Shown here piece after piece: positions 1-7,004 of a stretch of 43,295 nucleotides of DNA. This DNA is from Candidatus Firestoneibacteriota bacterium (GTDB lineage: Bacteria > Oederibacteriota > D2-FULL-39-29 > CAIOVX01): NCBI GenBank assembly GCA_903861835.1, contig CAIOVX010000036.1, positions 1-43,295 of the forward strand. The letters run 5' to 3'. Under the pieces are notes generated by a model, which saw nothing but the letters and a program-made list of their open reading frames with translations, had not been told where the DNA came from and did no database searches. Positions within the stretch are counted from its first letter, which is position 1. Each line of letters begins with the position of its first letter. The position numbers and the translations under genes were made by a program.

Positions 1-963
1 CCCGTTATGATAACCCGCGAGGTGATCTCCCGAGTAGAGCGTGTTGCCGAACTCGTCCTTAATCCTGATTCTTATGCGGATCCTCGACCATTCTTTGTCG
101 TTGTAAACATAATCAAGCGCGATTTTTTTTGTTTCTTTCCCCTTCAAGACGAAAGACGCGCAGGAACTGAAATAGAACGAGTCCTCCTTGCCGTAAAAAG
201 TTTCCACGCAGAGCTGGTAATTGCCGGCTTTCGGCAAAAGGCTCTTCACTTCAACTTCCAGTTTGTTCTCCACACCCGCCTGTATCCTGTCGAGGAAGAT
301 GCTCTTAACTTCAAGCGGCTTCTTTGAGAAAACCAGGTCGTTGAAGGCCCAGGGTGAATGCGAGGTGTTAACAACCTGAGTAACCGGACGGGACGCCTCC
401 GCTACTTTCGCTTTATACCTCAGGAAAGAGACCCCCATCGTCGCTTCGGGGTTGAACTCCGCTTTAAACGAAGCGAACGGTATTGAAAAGAGCGTAGTCC
501 ACTTTGAGCCGGCTACTTTTACTTCGCTGGTAAAATTCACTTTATCCGGCTGGGCATAGGCCTTTTTTTCGCTCTTAACCGTGCCCGGATAGGTTTTCAT
601 ATGGACGGCTTCGTGGACATTTCCCGGGTTCACCATATATTGATAATATTCGCTGTGGTCGTGTTTCGGGTCAATGAAGACTTCCATCGTGTCGTCCGTC
701 CACATCGGCATTTCTTTGCGGTATTTGCGAAGCCCAATCTTCGGATCAAAATCGCTTTCCATAAGGACATAGAGCGTTTTTCCGGTATTAAGTATGTAGG
801 CCTTTGCGTTCCTGTCGGTAAAATTTGAAAAGAGCGTTGCCTTTGCCCTGGGAAAACCGCGCAGCGTCACTTTGCCGGTTTTGACGAGCGGAGCACAAAT
901 CGCCTCGAACTCTCTCTTCCAGGGCAGGTTCCTGGAACTCAGCCAGTTTGTTGCTTCTTTCAT
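1..963 (-). CDS. CBM9-like domain protein, C-terminus cut by window edge
   Basis: The frame is open from an ATG at 963 through base 1, giving 321 residues with no stop, so the gene continues beyond the window. The start follows a GGAGGAATT ribosome-binding site. Residues about 80-115 (WTDDTMEVFID, then HDHSEYYQYMVNPGN) resemble carbohydrate-binding module family 9-like beta-sandwich domains. The same motif occurs in the CBM9-like/transglutaminase-like protein at 7598-9253, and the two are probably paralogues. No signal peptide is visible. The function is unknown; the full gene may also end in a transglutaminase-like domain, but that part is outside the window. Confidence 0.65.
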   Translation of the reverse strand, partial: MKEATNWLSSRNLPWKREFEAICAPLVKTGKVTLRGFPRAKATLFSNFTDRNAKAYILNTGKTLYVLMESDFDPKIGLRKYRKEMPMWTDDTMEVFIDPKHDHSEYYQYMVNPGNVHEAVHMKTYPGTVKSEKKAYAQPDKVNFTSEVKVAGSKWTTLFSIPFASFKAEFNPEATMGVSFLRYKAKVAEASRPVTQVVNTSHSPWAFNDLVFSKKPLEVKSIFLDRIQAGVENKLEVEVKSLLPKAGNYQLCVETFYGKEDSFYFSSCASFVLKGKETKKIALDYVYNDKEWSRIRIRIRIKDEFGNTLYSGDHLAGYHNG

Positions 964-1034
964 AATTCCTCCTTGTAGGGTGCAATCATGCAATTATACA
1001 TTAAAAGGGGGGCTGTTCAAGGGAATATGGAGTA

Positions 1035-1739
1035 TCACTTGTTTGGCTTTATGCAATCAACGGAAAATTCGCCTCCGGCTGAAAAAGGGTCAGACGGGTG
1101 TTCATCTTTCTTTCTCCTGAAGCTTATCACCTCGAGCCCCGCGCCTTCTATCTCATTCACTATGTTCCGGGACAGCGGATAACAGACCCAGGGCGCTCCC
1201 CCCCGGGAGAAAGTCCTGCTGGGCGGGTCATAGGAAAAATCGCCGTTTTTCACAGGGATTTCCGGTTTCTCGTCGCCGTGCTGGCCCGCGACAAAACAGA
1301 AACCGCCATACTTTAGCACCCTGCTGATACTGGCGAAGAACTGCTTTCTTCTGTCGCCGCAGATATAATAGGAAACCCCGCCGTCATAAACAAAATCAAA
1401 AAAATCATCCTTCTCTTCCTTTAATTCAGCAACATCGCCCGCGCGAAAAACTGCGGCACCTCCTTCCTTTTCAGCTCTTTCTTTTGCCCAGGCAATAGCC
1501 GCGGGAGAAATATCAACACCGTATACTTCCCAGCCCTGCTTTGCCATGAAAATGCAGTTGTTGCCGGCGCCGGAACCGAGCTCCAGCATTCTCCCTTTTT
1601 TCGGGACATAACCGCTGTCTAAAATTCTTTCCAGTTCGGCCTCGTGCTTCTGATAACTCTCTTCCGATGACCACCCGGGGGCATTTGTGTCCCTGCGGTT
1701 TTTAAATCTGTCATCAAACAGCTTCCAGTTGTTTTGCAT
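1035..1739 (-). CDS. Class I SAM-dependent methyltransferase
   Basis: This 234-residue soluble protein has the Rossmann-type SAM-binding signature: motif I MLELGSGAG at residues 51-59, followed by GVDIS at 74-78, where the acidic residue would contact the ribose of S-adenosylmethionine. Later sections (DFVYDGGVSYYI, VLKYGGFCFVAG) match motifs II and III. The substrate cannot be read from sequence; the fold is used for small molecules such as thiols and quinones as well as macromolecules. The gene stands alone: the peroxiredoxin upstream is separated from it by a short repeat, and the next gene starts 70 bases downstream. The ATG at 1739 is accepted, although only a weak ribosome-binding site is seen. 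Confidence 0.82.
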   Translation of the reverse strand: MQNNWKLFDDRFKNRRDTNAPGWSSEESYQKHEAELERILDSGYVPKKGRMLELGSGAGNNCIFMAKQGWEVYGVDISPAAIAWAKERAEKEGGAAVFRAGDVAELKEEKDDFFDFVYDGGVSYYICGDRRKQFFASISRVLKYGGFCFVAGQHGDEKPEIPVKNGDFSYDPPSRTFSRGGAPWVCYPLSRNIVNEIEGAGLEVISFRRKKDEHPSDPFSAGGEFSVDCIKPNK

Positions 1740-1748
1740 CCCGCCTCG

Positions 1749-1785
1749 ATTTACGTTATGAACGTTATTAACGTTACAAACCTTT
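1749..1785. repeat. Family A period-9 repeat, single arm (A1)
   Basis: Imperfect 9-base units of the form ACGTTATGA, ACGTTATTA, ACGTTACAA. The array overlaps the last codons and the stop of the peroxiredoxin gene: its final residues and TAA are written in the repeat (AAAGGTTTGTAACG on the coding strand). No clear opposite arm is present. Related arrays follow the stop codons of several other genes in the window. Confidence 0.7.
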
Positions 1786-2331
1786 ATTCTTATTCAACTC
1801 CTTAACTATTTTAACCGCCTCTTCCACATGCCTCTTCGCCTCAAACTGGCTCGAGAATATATATTGAATGACGCCCTTTTTATCCAGCACAAAGGTAACC
1901 CTGCCCGGTATCAGCCCGCCGGAACTCTTAATCTTATAAAGTTTTCTCACTTCCCCTTTGTCATCGCTTAGAAGATTGAAGGGTAGTTTGTGCTCTTTAA
2001 TAAAACCCTTGTGCGATTCTATGGAATCTGAGCTTATGCCGATCACCTCAGCTCCGGCCTCTTTGAATACCGTATAGGAATCCCTAAAGGTGCAGACCTC
2101 AGCTGTGCAGCCCGGGCTGAAATCCTTCGGATAGAAGAAAAGCACAATTGAGGATTTACCGAGGATCTTGGAGAGCGTGAAAGGTTCTCCGGTGGAAGAC
2201 TGCAAGGTAAAATCAGGAGCTGCGGTTCCTATTTTCAGTTCAGCGAAAACGTTTGCCCTGTGCTGGGAATACAGAAATCCTAGGCCGAAGAACAAACCAA
2301 TAGCGAGTATCACGGGAATTGAGCGTTTCAT
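1774..2331 (-). CDS. Membrane-anchored or exported peroxiredoxin (Bcp/AhpC-TSA family)
   Basis: The 185-residue product starts with a hydrophobic segment (residues 4-20), probably a signal anchor, followed by a thioredoxin-fold peroxiredoxin domain. The active-site text SPGCTAEVC gives a peroxidatic Cys75 and a likely resolving Cys80, the C-x4-C arrangement of Bcp-type enzymes. It would reduce hydrogen or organic peroxides outside the cytoplasm using an unidentified thiol donor. The ATG at 2331 is chosen over longer frames because GGAGGGATT stands just before it. The gene is divergent from hcp and has its own promoter, so the two form a paired redox-defence locus. The C-terminal codons and stop lie inside a period-9 repeat. 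Confidence 0.85.
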   Translation of the reverse strand: MKRSIPVILAIGLFFGLGFLYSQHRANVFAELKIGTAAPDFTLQSSTGEPFTLSKILGKSSIVLFFYPKDFSPGCTAEVCTFRDSYTVFKEAGAEVIGISSDSIESHKGFIKEHKLPFNLLSDDKGEVRKLYKIKSSGGLIPGRVTFVLDKKGVIQYIFSSQFEAKRHVEEAVKIVKELNKNKGL

Positions 2332-2358
2332 AATCCCTCCCTGAGGCATACTGACTTT

Positions 2359-2388
2359 AGTATAGTGGGTTTGACCTGCCGCTGTCAA
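2359..2388 (-). promoter_or_regulatory. Sigma-70 promoter of the peroxiredoxin gene
   Basis: On the minus strand, TTGACA (2388-2383), an 18-base spacer and TATACT (2364-2359) predict a start near 2352. A perfect inverted repeat CTGTC-AA-GACAG (2382-2393) overlaps the -35 box and could be an operator. Confidence 0.7.
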
Positions 2389-2416
2389 GACAGCAACAAA
2401 TCCTCAAATATTTCTC

Positions 2417-2446
2417 TTGACTGAATGATACTTTTCTGGTATCATT
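2417..2446 (+). promoter_or_regulatory. hcp promoter with an embedded perfect palindrome
   Basis: TTGACT (2417-2422), 17 bases, then TATCAT (2440-2445) form a strong sigma-70 promoter with a predicted start near 2452. Between the boxes and overlapping the -10 is a perfect inverted repeat: AATGATAC (2424-2431), a 7-base loop, GTATCATT (2439-2446). A protein bound there would block RNA polymerase, so this is a likely repressor operator. Known hcp regulators include NsrR and HcpR, but the sequence does not obviously match either consensus. Confidence 0.68.
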
Positions 2447-2473
2447 ATGTATACTCAAAACCCAGGAGGCATT

Positions 2474-3769
2474 ATGTTTTGCAACCAGTGCGAACAAACA
2501 ATCGGCGGTAAAGGATGCGCGGCGAAAGCAGGGGCCTGCGGCAAGAACGAGGACATACAGAGCTTGCAGGACACTCTGGTTTACGGTTTGAAAGGCATCG
2601 CTGCCTACGCCTATCACGCTAGGGAACTCGGAGAAAAGGATGAAACTGTCGACGCTTTCATGCACGAAGCCCTTTTCAAAACTCTCACAAATGTCAGCTT
2701 TGACTTAAACGACCATCTGGAAATAGTGCTTCGCGCCGGGCAGGTAAACCTGAAAGCGATGGAACTGCTGGATAGGGGGAACACGCGCCACTTCGGCAAT
2801 CCCGTTCCGTCGGAAGTTTATACAGGCACCAAGGCCGGACCGGGAATACTGGTCACCGGACATGACCTGCTGGTTCTGAAAAAGCTTCTTGAACAGACCG
2901 AAGGAACGGGAATCAACATATACACTCATAACGAAATGCTGCCGGCTCATGGCTATCCGGAACTTAAAAAGCATAAACACCTTGCCGGAAACTTCGGCGG
3001 ACCGTGGTGGAAACAAAAAGAAGAGTTCCGGAACTTCAGCGGACCGATACTGGTAAACACTAACTGCGTTCAGATACCGCCGGCAAACTCGTACCTGGAA
3101 CGACTTTTCACAACGGGCATCTCGGCTGTCCCCGGCGCGGCGCACATAAAAGGGTTCGACTTCTCGGCTGTGATAAAGAAAGCTAAAGAACTTCCTGCCC
3201 TGCAGGACGCGCCCGGCAAACCGCTTATGACGGGATTCCACCATACCGCTATACTTGGTCTCGCAGGCAAGATAGTCGAACTTGTAAAAGCCGGCAAGAT
3301 AAAACACTTTTTCCTTGTAGGCGGCTGCGACGGAGCAAACAACGGCAGGGATTATTATACCAACTTTGTAAAACAGACGCCGAAGGATACTATTATTCTC
3401 ACGCTTGCCTGCGGAAAATACAGGTTCAACAGTCTCGACCTGGGAAACATCGAAGGCATACCGCGCCTGCTTGATGTCGGGCAGTGCAACGACGCCTACT
3501 CAGCAATACAGGTGGCCCTTGGCCTCGCGAAAGCATTCAATTGCGGAGTTAACGACCTCCCTCTTTCACTTGTACTTTCGTGGTATGAACAGAAGGCAGT
3601 AGCTATACTATTAACGCTGCTCTCTCTGAACATAAAGGGAATACGACTCGGATTTACTCCTCCCGCGTTCCTTTCCCCGAATGTGCTCAAGGTTCTCCAC
3701 GAGACCTACGACCTCAAGCTTATTTCAACGCCTGAAATAGACCTGGCGGATATACTCAAGAAAAAGTAG
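2474..3769 (+). CDS. hcp: Hybrid-cluster protein (hydroxylamine reductase family), short class III form
   Basis: The 431-residue protein begins MFCNQCEQT and carries four N-terminal cysteines (3, 6, 15, 22) for a cubane cluster. The hybrid-cluster ligand motifs all appear in order: THNEMLPAHGYP, NTNCVQIP, GGCDG, LACGKYRF, GQCND and WYEQKA. Hcp proteins reduce hydroxylamine in vitro and are linked to NO reduction and protein S-nitrosylation in vivo. At about 430 rather than 550 residues it matches the shortened class III form of archaea and thermophiles. The ATG at 2474 is chosen because AGGAGG lies 5 bases upstream. It is monocistronic between a palindrome-bearing promoter and a strong terminator. 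No dedicated Hcr reductase is adjacent. Confidence 0.95.
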   Translation: MFCNQCEQTIGGKGCAAKAGACGKNEDIQSLQDTLVYGLKGIAAYAYHARELGEKDETVDAFMHEALFKTLTNVSFDLNDHLEIVLRAGQVNLKAMELLDRGNTRHFGNPVPSEVYTGTKAGPGILVTGHDLLVLKKLLEQTEGTGINIYTHNEMLPAHGYPELKKHKHLAGNFGGPWWKQKEEFRNFSGPILVNTNCVQIPPANSYLERLFTTGISAVPGAAHIKGFDFSAVIKKAKELPALQDAPGKPLMTGFHHTAILGLAGKIVELVKAGKIKHFFLVGGCDGANNGRDYYTNFVKQTPKDTIILTLACGKYRFNSLDLGNIEGIPRLLDVGQCNDAYSAIQVALGLAKAFNCGVNDLPLSLVLSWYEQKAVAILLTLLSLNIKGIRLGFTPPAFLSPNVLKVLHETYDLKLISTPEIDLADILKKK

Positions 3770-3790
3770 TTTCCGAACTTTACTGTAAAG

Positions 3791-3830
3791 AAAACGGAGT
3801 GCTTCGCTTACGCGCTGCACTCCGTTTTTT
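3791..3830. terminator. Bidirectional intrinsic terminator between hcp and the FmdB operon
   Basis: A 12-base stem, AAAACGGAGTGC (3791-3802) with GCACTCCGTTTT (3817-3828), is followed by a T run on the plus strand. On the minus strand the stem is followed by a shorter T-rich tract. It lies between the convergent hcp gene and the DUF2892 gene and would end both transcripts. Confidence 0.9.
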
Positions 3831-3861
3831 CATCTACAAGGTACAAATAATATATTTTGCG

Positions 3862-4044
3862 CTATTTCCCGGTCTTCCATCCAAAGATTGCGTATATGCC
3901 GCACCAGCCGATGGCTCCGGTAATAATGAGAATTCCTCCGATTGGCCACAACCACCAGATGCCTGAGACATACGCTGCAACAAGCAGCCCTGCGCCTATG
4001 AGCAATCTAAGTATCCTGTCTATTCCGCCTTCGTTTATTTTCAT
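3862..4044 (-). CDS. DUF2892 (YgaP-type) small inner-membrane protein
   Basis: The 60-residue protein starts with the family signature MKINEGGIDRILRLLIG and ends GWCGIYAIFGWKTGK. It has two hydrophobic helices (about 14-29 and 33-52) around a short loop, as is usual for DUF2892 proteins, which are often fused or adjacent to rhodanese or redox genes. The ATG at 4044 follows GGAGG; a TTG further upstream is less likely. It is the last gene of an operon after FmdB, ferredoxin and DUF6132 genes. The biochemical role is not known; the neighbours suggest redox or sulfur metabolism. Confidence 0.85.
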   Translation of the reverse strand: MKINEGGIDRILRLLIGAGLLVAAYVSGIWWLWPIGGILIITGAIGWCGIYAIFGWKTGK

Positions 4045-4062
4045 AGTACCTCCCTGCAAATT

Positions 4063-4221
4063 TTAGACAACCGAAAAAATAAAACCAAGAACCGCGCCGC
4101 TTATTGCCCCCCGCCAAGGGTTTCCCGCGAGAGGACAAACTCCCCCGGTGCAGCTCAAATAATATCCGCTTGCCGCTCCCAAAACGCCGCCTATAATTAT
4201 TCCGAGAATCATTTTCCGCAT
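4063..4221 (-). CDS. DUF6132-like small membrane protein
   Basis: The 52-residue protein has two hydrophobic helices separated by a loop with two cysteines (YYLSCTGGVCPLAGNPW). This matches my memory of DUF6132, in which a C-x4-C-P-x3-NP motif sits between helices. The cysteines could bind metal or form a disulfide at the membrane surface. The ATG at 4221 is preferred because AAAGGA precedes it by 7 bases; the longer frame would overlap the ferredoxin gene. It lies 11 bases after the ferredoxin stop in the same operon. The function is unknown. Confidence 0.75.
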   Translation of the reverse strand: MRKMILGIIIGGVLGAASGYYLSCTGGVCPLAGNPWRGAISGAVLGFIFSVV

Positions 4222-4232
4222 TTTGGTTTCCT

Positions 4233-4421
4233 TTAGCTGATTTTTATTGACTTGCTCTTGCAGACTCTCTCGCAGCCTTTTAACCGGTCGCATTTTGAAC
4301 CGTCGGTGACTTTGCATTTGTTGGTTGCTTCGTCAATGTAAAGAATTCCCTGAGGACAGAGCGAGACACAGTTTCCGCAGGCGGTGCAGGTAGCTTCGTT
4401 TATAGTTACATAATTTGGCAT
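4233..4421 (-). CDS. Small 4Fe-4S ferredoxin
   Basis: The 62-residue protein carries a classic cluster motif at its N-terminus, C12-x2-C15-x2-C18-x3-C22-P. A second, less regular cysteine set (C36, C44, C50, C54) could hold another cluster. It is a cytoplasmic electron carrier with an unknown partner. The ATG at 4421 has a GGAGG sequence upstream. It is the second gene of the operon, 21 bases after the FmdB-like gene, and is followed by two tiny membrane proteins. That arrangement suggests delivery of electrons to, or a redox response at, the membrane. Confidence 0.88.
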   Translation of the reverse strand: MPNYVTINEATCTACGNCVSLCPQGILYIDEATNKCKVTDGSKCDRLKGCERVCKSKSIKIS

Positions 4422-4442
4422 TTTAGCCTCCCTTTTGATCTG

Positions 4443-4643
4443 TTAATTTCCGCAGCAACAGCCGGAACCGCAGGAGGGACCGCTTTTTCCCGCTTCCCCT
4501 GAAGAACAGGCAAAAACCGAAAGAGACCTCTCTGTTTTCGCAGAGCCGCAGCCCGGGCACTTTTCCTTGCTTTCGCTGCCGCGCGATTTTAGCTCTTCAA
4601 ACTTTTTCCCGCAAGCTTTGCAGACATATTCAAATATCGGCAT
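4443..4643 (-). CDS. FmdB-family zinc-ribbon protein
   Basis: This 66-residue protein begins with the family signature MPIFEYVCKACGKKFEEL. Cysteines 8, 11, 29 and 32 form a zinc ribbon, and the tail is rich in Gly, Ser and Cys (CGSGCCCGN), as in many FmdB-like regulators. The family is named for a putative regulator of formamidase genes; its real activity is poorly known. The ATG at 4643 is preferred over the longer frame because GGAGAAGGG precedes it. It is first in a four-gene operon whose promoter has a TATAAT box and a CRP/FNR-like palindrome. Confidence 0.85.
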   Translation of the reverse strand: MPIFEYVCKACGKKFEELKSRGSESKEKCPGCGSAKTERSLSVFACSSGEAGKSGPSCGSGCCCGN

Positions 4644-4680
4644 TCCCTTCTCCTTTAGAGCAAAATGAATTAGTTGTTGA

Positions 4681-4725
4681 ATTATAGCTGAGAGCACGAT
4701 GCGGGCGTATGATACCAGTCATACG
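4681..4725 (-). promoter_or_regulatory. FmdB operon promoter with CRP/FNR-type activator site
   Basis: A perfect -10 box TATAAT lies on the minus strand at 4686-4681, predicting a start near 4674. No good -35 box is present. Instead a perfect inverted repeat, CGTATGA (4706-4712), six bases, TCATACG (4719-4725), is centred at 4715.5, exactly -41.5. The core TATGA-N6-TCATA has the half-site geometry of CRP/FNR-family sites. This is the class II activator position known for that family. Confidence 0.65.
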
Positions 4726-4740
4726 GAGAGAATGGTTCGC

Positions 4741-5070
4741 CTATTTCCTTTTTAGAACGATAAGCAGGTCTTTAAGCAATATAAAGGTTATCAGCGGGCC
4801 GGTTACAAGTACATTCCTGTTGAAATTCAACGCTTCAGAGAAGTGACCTCTAAAAAAACAGGAAAGAGCGCGGGTTGTTCCGCAGGCGGGACAATAACCA
4901 AAGAACCTGTCGAAGAGGCAAAGGTCGGGAAAAGAACCGGCCTTCGGAACAAGGAAAACAACAACCGCAATCCCTGTTCCGAAAGCCGCAAGGCGCCCTG
5001 CCGGAGTAGCGAGAGAAACGCATTCAAGCAGGAACGCTAAAACTTTACTTTTTAACGAGCGGATTGCCAT
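4741..5070 (-). CDS. DUF2752 membrane protein
   Basis: The 109-residue protein matches DUF2752. It has an N-terminal hydrophobic helix (about 29-45), the conserved CPACGTTRAL motif in the centre, an RG-HFSEALNFN section and a second helix near the C-terminus. The CxxC before TTRA is diagnostic of the family, whose function is unknown. The start at 5070 overlaps the end of the TM2 gene by 26 bases, so translation is probably coupled; no strong ribosome-binding site is seen and a start further inside is possible. DUF2752 and TM2 genes are often neighbours. Confidence 0.8.
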   Translation of the reverse strand: MAIRSLKSKVLAFLLECVSLATPAGRLAAFGTGIAVVVFLVPKAGSFPDLCLFDRFFGYCPACGTTRALSCFFRGHFSEALNFNRNVLVTGPLITFILLKDLLIVLKRK

Positions 5071-5356
5071 CTGCGTCTTTCAGACTGTTCGTAAGTATCA
5101 TTATCAAATCAATAAGCCACCAGATGCCGCAGCCGCCCGCCGTCAATAATTTAACGATTCCAAGCGGAGTATAGCCCATATAGAACCTGTCGGCTCCGAA
5201 GGTGCCCAGGAATGCCGAGAGCAGGACGGCGGTAAGCCAATCCTTACCGAGAGCCTTATCCCCCTGCACCTGAGCGTTCTGGGCGGTCGAACAGCCGCAT
5301 TTCACGCAAACAACCGCTTCCTCGCGCACTTCCGCGCCGCATTTTTTACAGAACAT
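5045..5356 (-). CDS. Zinc-ribbon TM2 domain protein
   Basis: This 103-residue protein has an N-terminal zinc ribbon (Cys 3, 6, 17, 20), a linker and a TM2 domain from about residue 38. The TM2 features are all visible: AVLLSAFLGTFGADRFYMG, a second helix containing GGCGIWWLIDLI, and the closing DADGNPL. TM2 proteins are small two-helix membrane proteins with no settled biochemical role; zinc-ribbon versions are common in bacteria. AGGAGG stands before the ATG. It overlaps the DUF2752 gene downstream, and the region upstream holds a TAATCTGCG-type inverted repeat. Confidence 0.88.
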   Translation of the reverse strand: MFCKKCGAEVREEAVVCVKCGCSTAQNAQVQGDKALGKDWLTAVLLSAFLGTFGADRFYMGYTPLGIVKLLTAGGCGIWWLIDLIMILTNSLKDADGNPLVKK

Positions 5357-5375
5357 ATTTCCTCCTTTGGAAAGG

Positions 5376-5474
5376 TGATTACGCAGATTACAAAATGAGA
5401 TTAGAAAGATTAAGTCTTTTAGACCGATCCAATTCTTTAATCTGCGTAATCTATTTTGCTAATCTGTGCAATCG
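5376..5474. repeat. Family B inverted repeat of 9-base units (B1, both arms)
   Basis: The left arm (5376-5414: GATTACGCA, GATTAC, GATTAGAAA, GATTAAG) is complementary to the right arm (5438-5474: TAATCTGCG, TAATCT, TAATCTGTG, CAATCG), with about 23 unique bases between. The right arm ends 3 bases from the nitroreductase stop codon, so the structure would form in that gene's 3' RNA. Single right arms recur at 6080-6115 and 34916-34950. Confidence 0.82.
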
Positions 5475-5476
5475 TA

Positions 5477-6034
5477 CTACTTTAGAATTGAGACTATGCC
5501 CTCTTTTCTCGGAGCCGCCGAGGGTTTTGCCGATTTGTATCCAAAAGCGCCCGAGCAGTAAACCTTAAACGATTCCGGTATTTGCAATTCGTTCTTTAGC
5601 GCCTTTCCTTCCGGAGATTCAAGCGCGCCCTTAACCGCGTTTATCCAGCAGGAGCCGATGCCAAGAGACTCGGCGGCAACGAACATATACCCCAGCGCTA
5701 TCGCGCAGTCTTCAACAGGGGTCACCGAGCTCTTGTCGGCCGAAACAATAATGAGAGCCGGCGCGGCGTAGAACGCGCTCGAATCCGGGTTCTTTGCGGA
5801 AGCAATAAGCCGCTCAATCCCGGAAGCCAGCATTACTTTTTTGCAAGCGTCGTTAAGTTTGTCAAGCAGCGACTTCTTTGAAACAACAGTGAATCTCCAG
5901 GGTTGGGCGTTCATCCCCGAGGGAGCAAAAGCGCCCGCCTTAAGTATAGCGGTTAGATGCTCCTCTTTCAACTGCTCCGAAAGGTACACCCTGTGGCTTC
6001 TTCTTTCCGTTATTGCCTTGATGACTTCGTTCAT
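5477..6034 (-). CDS. Nitroreductase-family flavoprotein
   Basis: The 185-residue protein has the nitroreductase landmarks: ITERRSHRVYL near the N-terminus, APSGMNAQPWRFTVV at about 38-52 for FMN binding, and LGIGSCWINAV near residue 131. These FMN enzymes use NAD(P)H to reduce nitro groups, quinones or other flavin-accessible substrates; the natural substrate here is unknown. GGGAGGGAAATC precedes the ATG. The gene is flanked on both sides by family B repeats and appears monocistronic. Confidence 0.9.
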   Translation of the reverse strand: MNEVIKAITERRSHRVYLSEQLKEEHLTAILKAGAFAPSGMNAQPWRFTVVSKKSLLDKLNDACKKVMLASGIERLIASAKNPDSSAFYAAPALIIVSADKSSVTPVEDCAIALGYMFVAAESLGIGSCWINAVKGALESPEGKALKNELQIPESFKVYCSGAFGYKSAKPSAAPRKEGIVSILK

Positions 6035-6079
6035 GATTTCCCTCCCAATATGACAAGAACTTCAAACAGACCAATTTCT

Positions 6080-6115
6080 TAATCTGCGCAATCTGTTTTC
6101 CTAATCAGCGAAATC
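6080..6115. repeat. Family B repeat, single arm (B2)
   Basis: The 36-base unit TAATCTGCGCAATCT, a T-rich centre, then TAATCAGCGAAATC. It matches the right arm at 5438-5474 nearly base for base. It lies 14 bases from the dienelactone hydrolase stop codon. No left arm is visible. Confidence 0.72.
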
Positions 6116-6128
6116 AAAACAATTATTG

Positions 6129-6923
6129 TTAATTAAATATTTCTTTCAAGAAGACTTTTAGCGCTTCAAATGACCGTTTGTCCGCTTTCTCATTGTAGGC
6201 GGCTCCGCGGGAAGCGTCGTTACCGCTCGCCGGATTTGTGAAGGCGTGCACCGCTCCACCGTAGGAAACCATTTGCCAGTCAACGCGGGCGTCGTCCATC
6301 TCTTTTTTGAAGGCCGCGACCTGCGCCGGCGGGACAGACGGATCATCCGCGCCGTGAAGGATAAGTATCCTGCATTTAATGTTCTTTGCGTCCTCCGGGG
6401 TTTTTGTGTCTAAATTTCCGTGGAAAGATACAGCCCCGGCGAGTTCCGCGCCGCTTCTCGCAAGTTCAAGCGCCGCGCCGCCTCCGAAACAGTAGCCCAT
6501 AACGGCGATTCGTTTTGGATCGACAAACTTTATCTTTTTGACCTCAGAAAAAGCAAGGCCGGCCCTCCGCCTCAGCAGCTGCCTGTCGCTCTTATATATG
6601 GAAGAAGTTTTGGCTGATTCTTCCCTTGTCTTCGGCCTTACATCCTTTCCGTAAATATCCGCGCAGAAAGCGACATAGCCCATAGCCGCGATCTGGAGCG
6701 CTCGGGATTTCACGTAATCCCCGGGCCCGTTCCATTCGTGAACAATAATCACGGCGGGAGCGCTGCTCTTTGCGGCGGACTCATCATAGGCAAGAAAACC
6801 TTCAAGCGCGGTTTCCCCGTCCATATATTCCACTGGTTTTGATATAGTACCCGCTGAAGCTCCGTTTTGCAGGCAGCAAACAGCGAAAAATAAAGAAAGC
6901 AATGAGAGCATGGAGTTTTTCAT
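6129..6923 (-). CDS. Exported dienelactone hydrolase-family protein
   Basis: The 264-residue protein has a signal peptide (about 1-24, ending GASA) and a DLH-type alpha/beta-hydrolase domain. The nucleophile elbow is GYCFGG with Cys145, as in true dienelactone hydrolases; the acid is in HGADDPSV near residue 198 and the histidine in GAVHAFTNP near 228. These enzymes cleave lactone or ester bonds. An exported one may act on extracellular esters rather than aromatic degradation. The ATG at 6923 follows GGAGTCTTGAA. A perfect inverted repeat lies just upstream at the likely promoter. Confidence 0.88.
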   Translation of the reverse strand: MKNSMLSLLSLFFAVCCLQNGASAGTISKPVEYMDGETALEGFLAYDESAAKSSAPAVIIVHEWNGPGDYVKSRALQIAAMGYVAFCADIYGKDVRPKTREESAKTSSIYKSDRQLLRRRAGLAFSEVKKIKFVDPKRIAVMGYCFGGGAALELARSGAELAGAVSFHGNLDTKTPEDAKNIKCRILILHGADDPSVPPAQVAAFKKEMDDARVDWQMVSYGGAVHAFTNPASGNDASRGAAYNEKADKRSFEALKVFLKEIFN

Positions 6924-6950
6924 TTCAAGACTCCGTATTTGGGATTATAT

Positions 6951-6984
6951 AACAGGGACAGGACGCGATGGCCCTGTCCCTGTT
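6951..6984. repeat. Perfect 12-base inverted repeat upstream of the hydrolase gene
   Basis: AACAGGGACAGG (6951-6962), a 10-base loop, then CCTGTCCCTGTT (6973-6984). No T run follows on the minus strand, so it is a poor terminator for the secreted protein gene at 7005-7505. The minus-strand sequence right after it contains TATAAT (6949-6944), a possible -10 for the hydrolase, which would place the palindrome over the -35 region. Confidence 0.6.
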
Positions 6985-7004
6985 TGAAGCGCCGGCGGAA
7001 ACCT

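Noticed and set aside
6951-6984. Intrinsic terminator
   Set aside because: The stem is perfect but no T run follows on either strand, so I call it only an inverted repeat.
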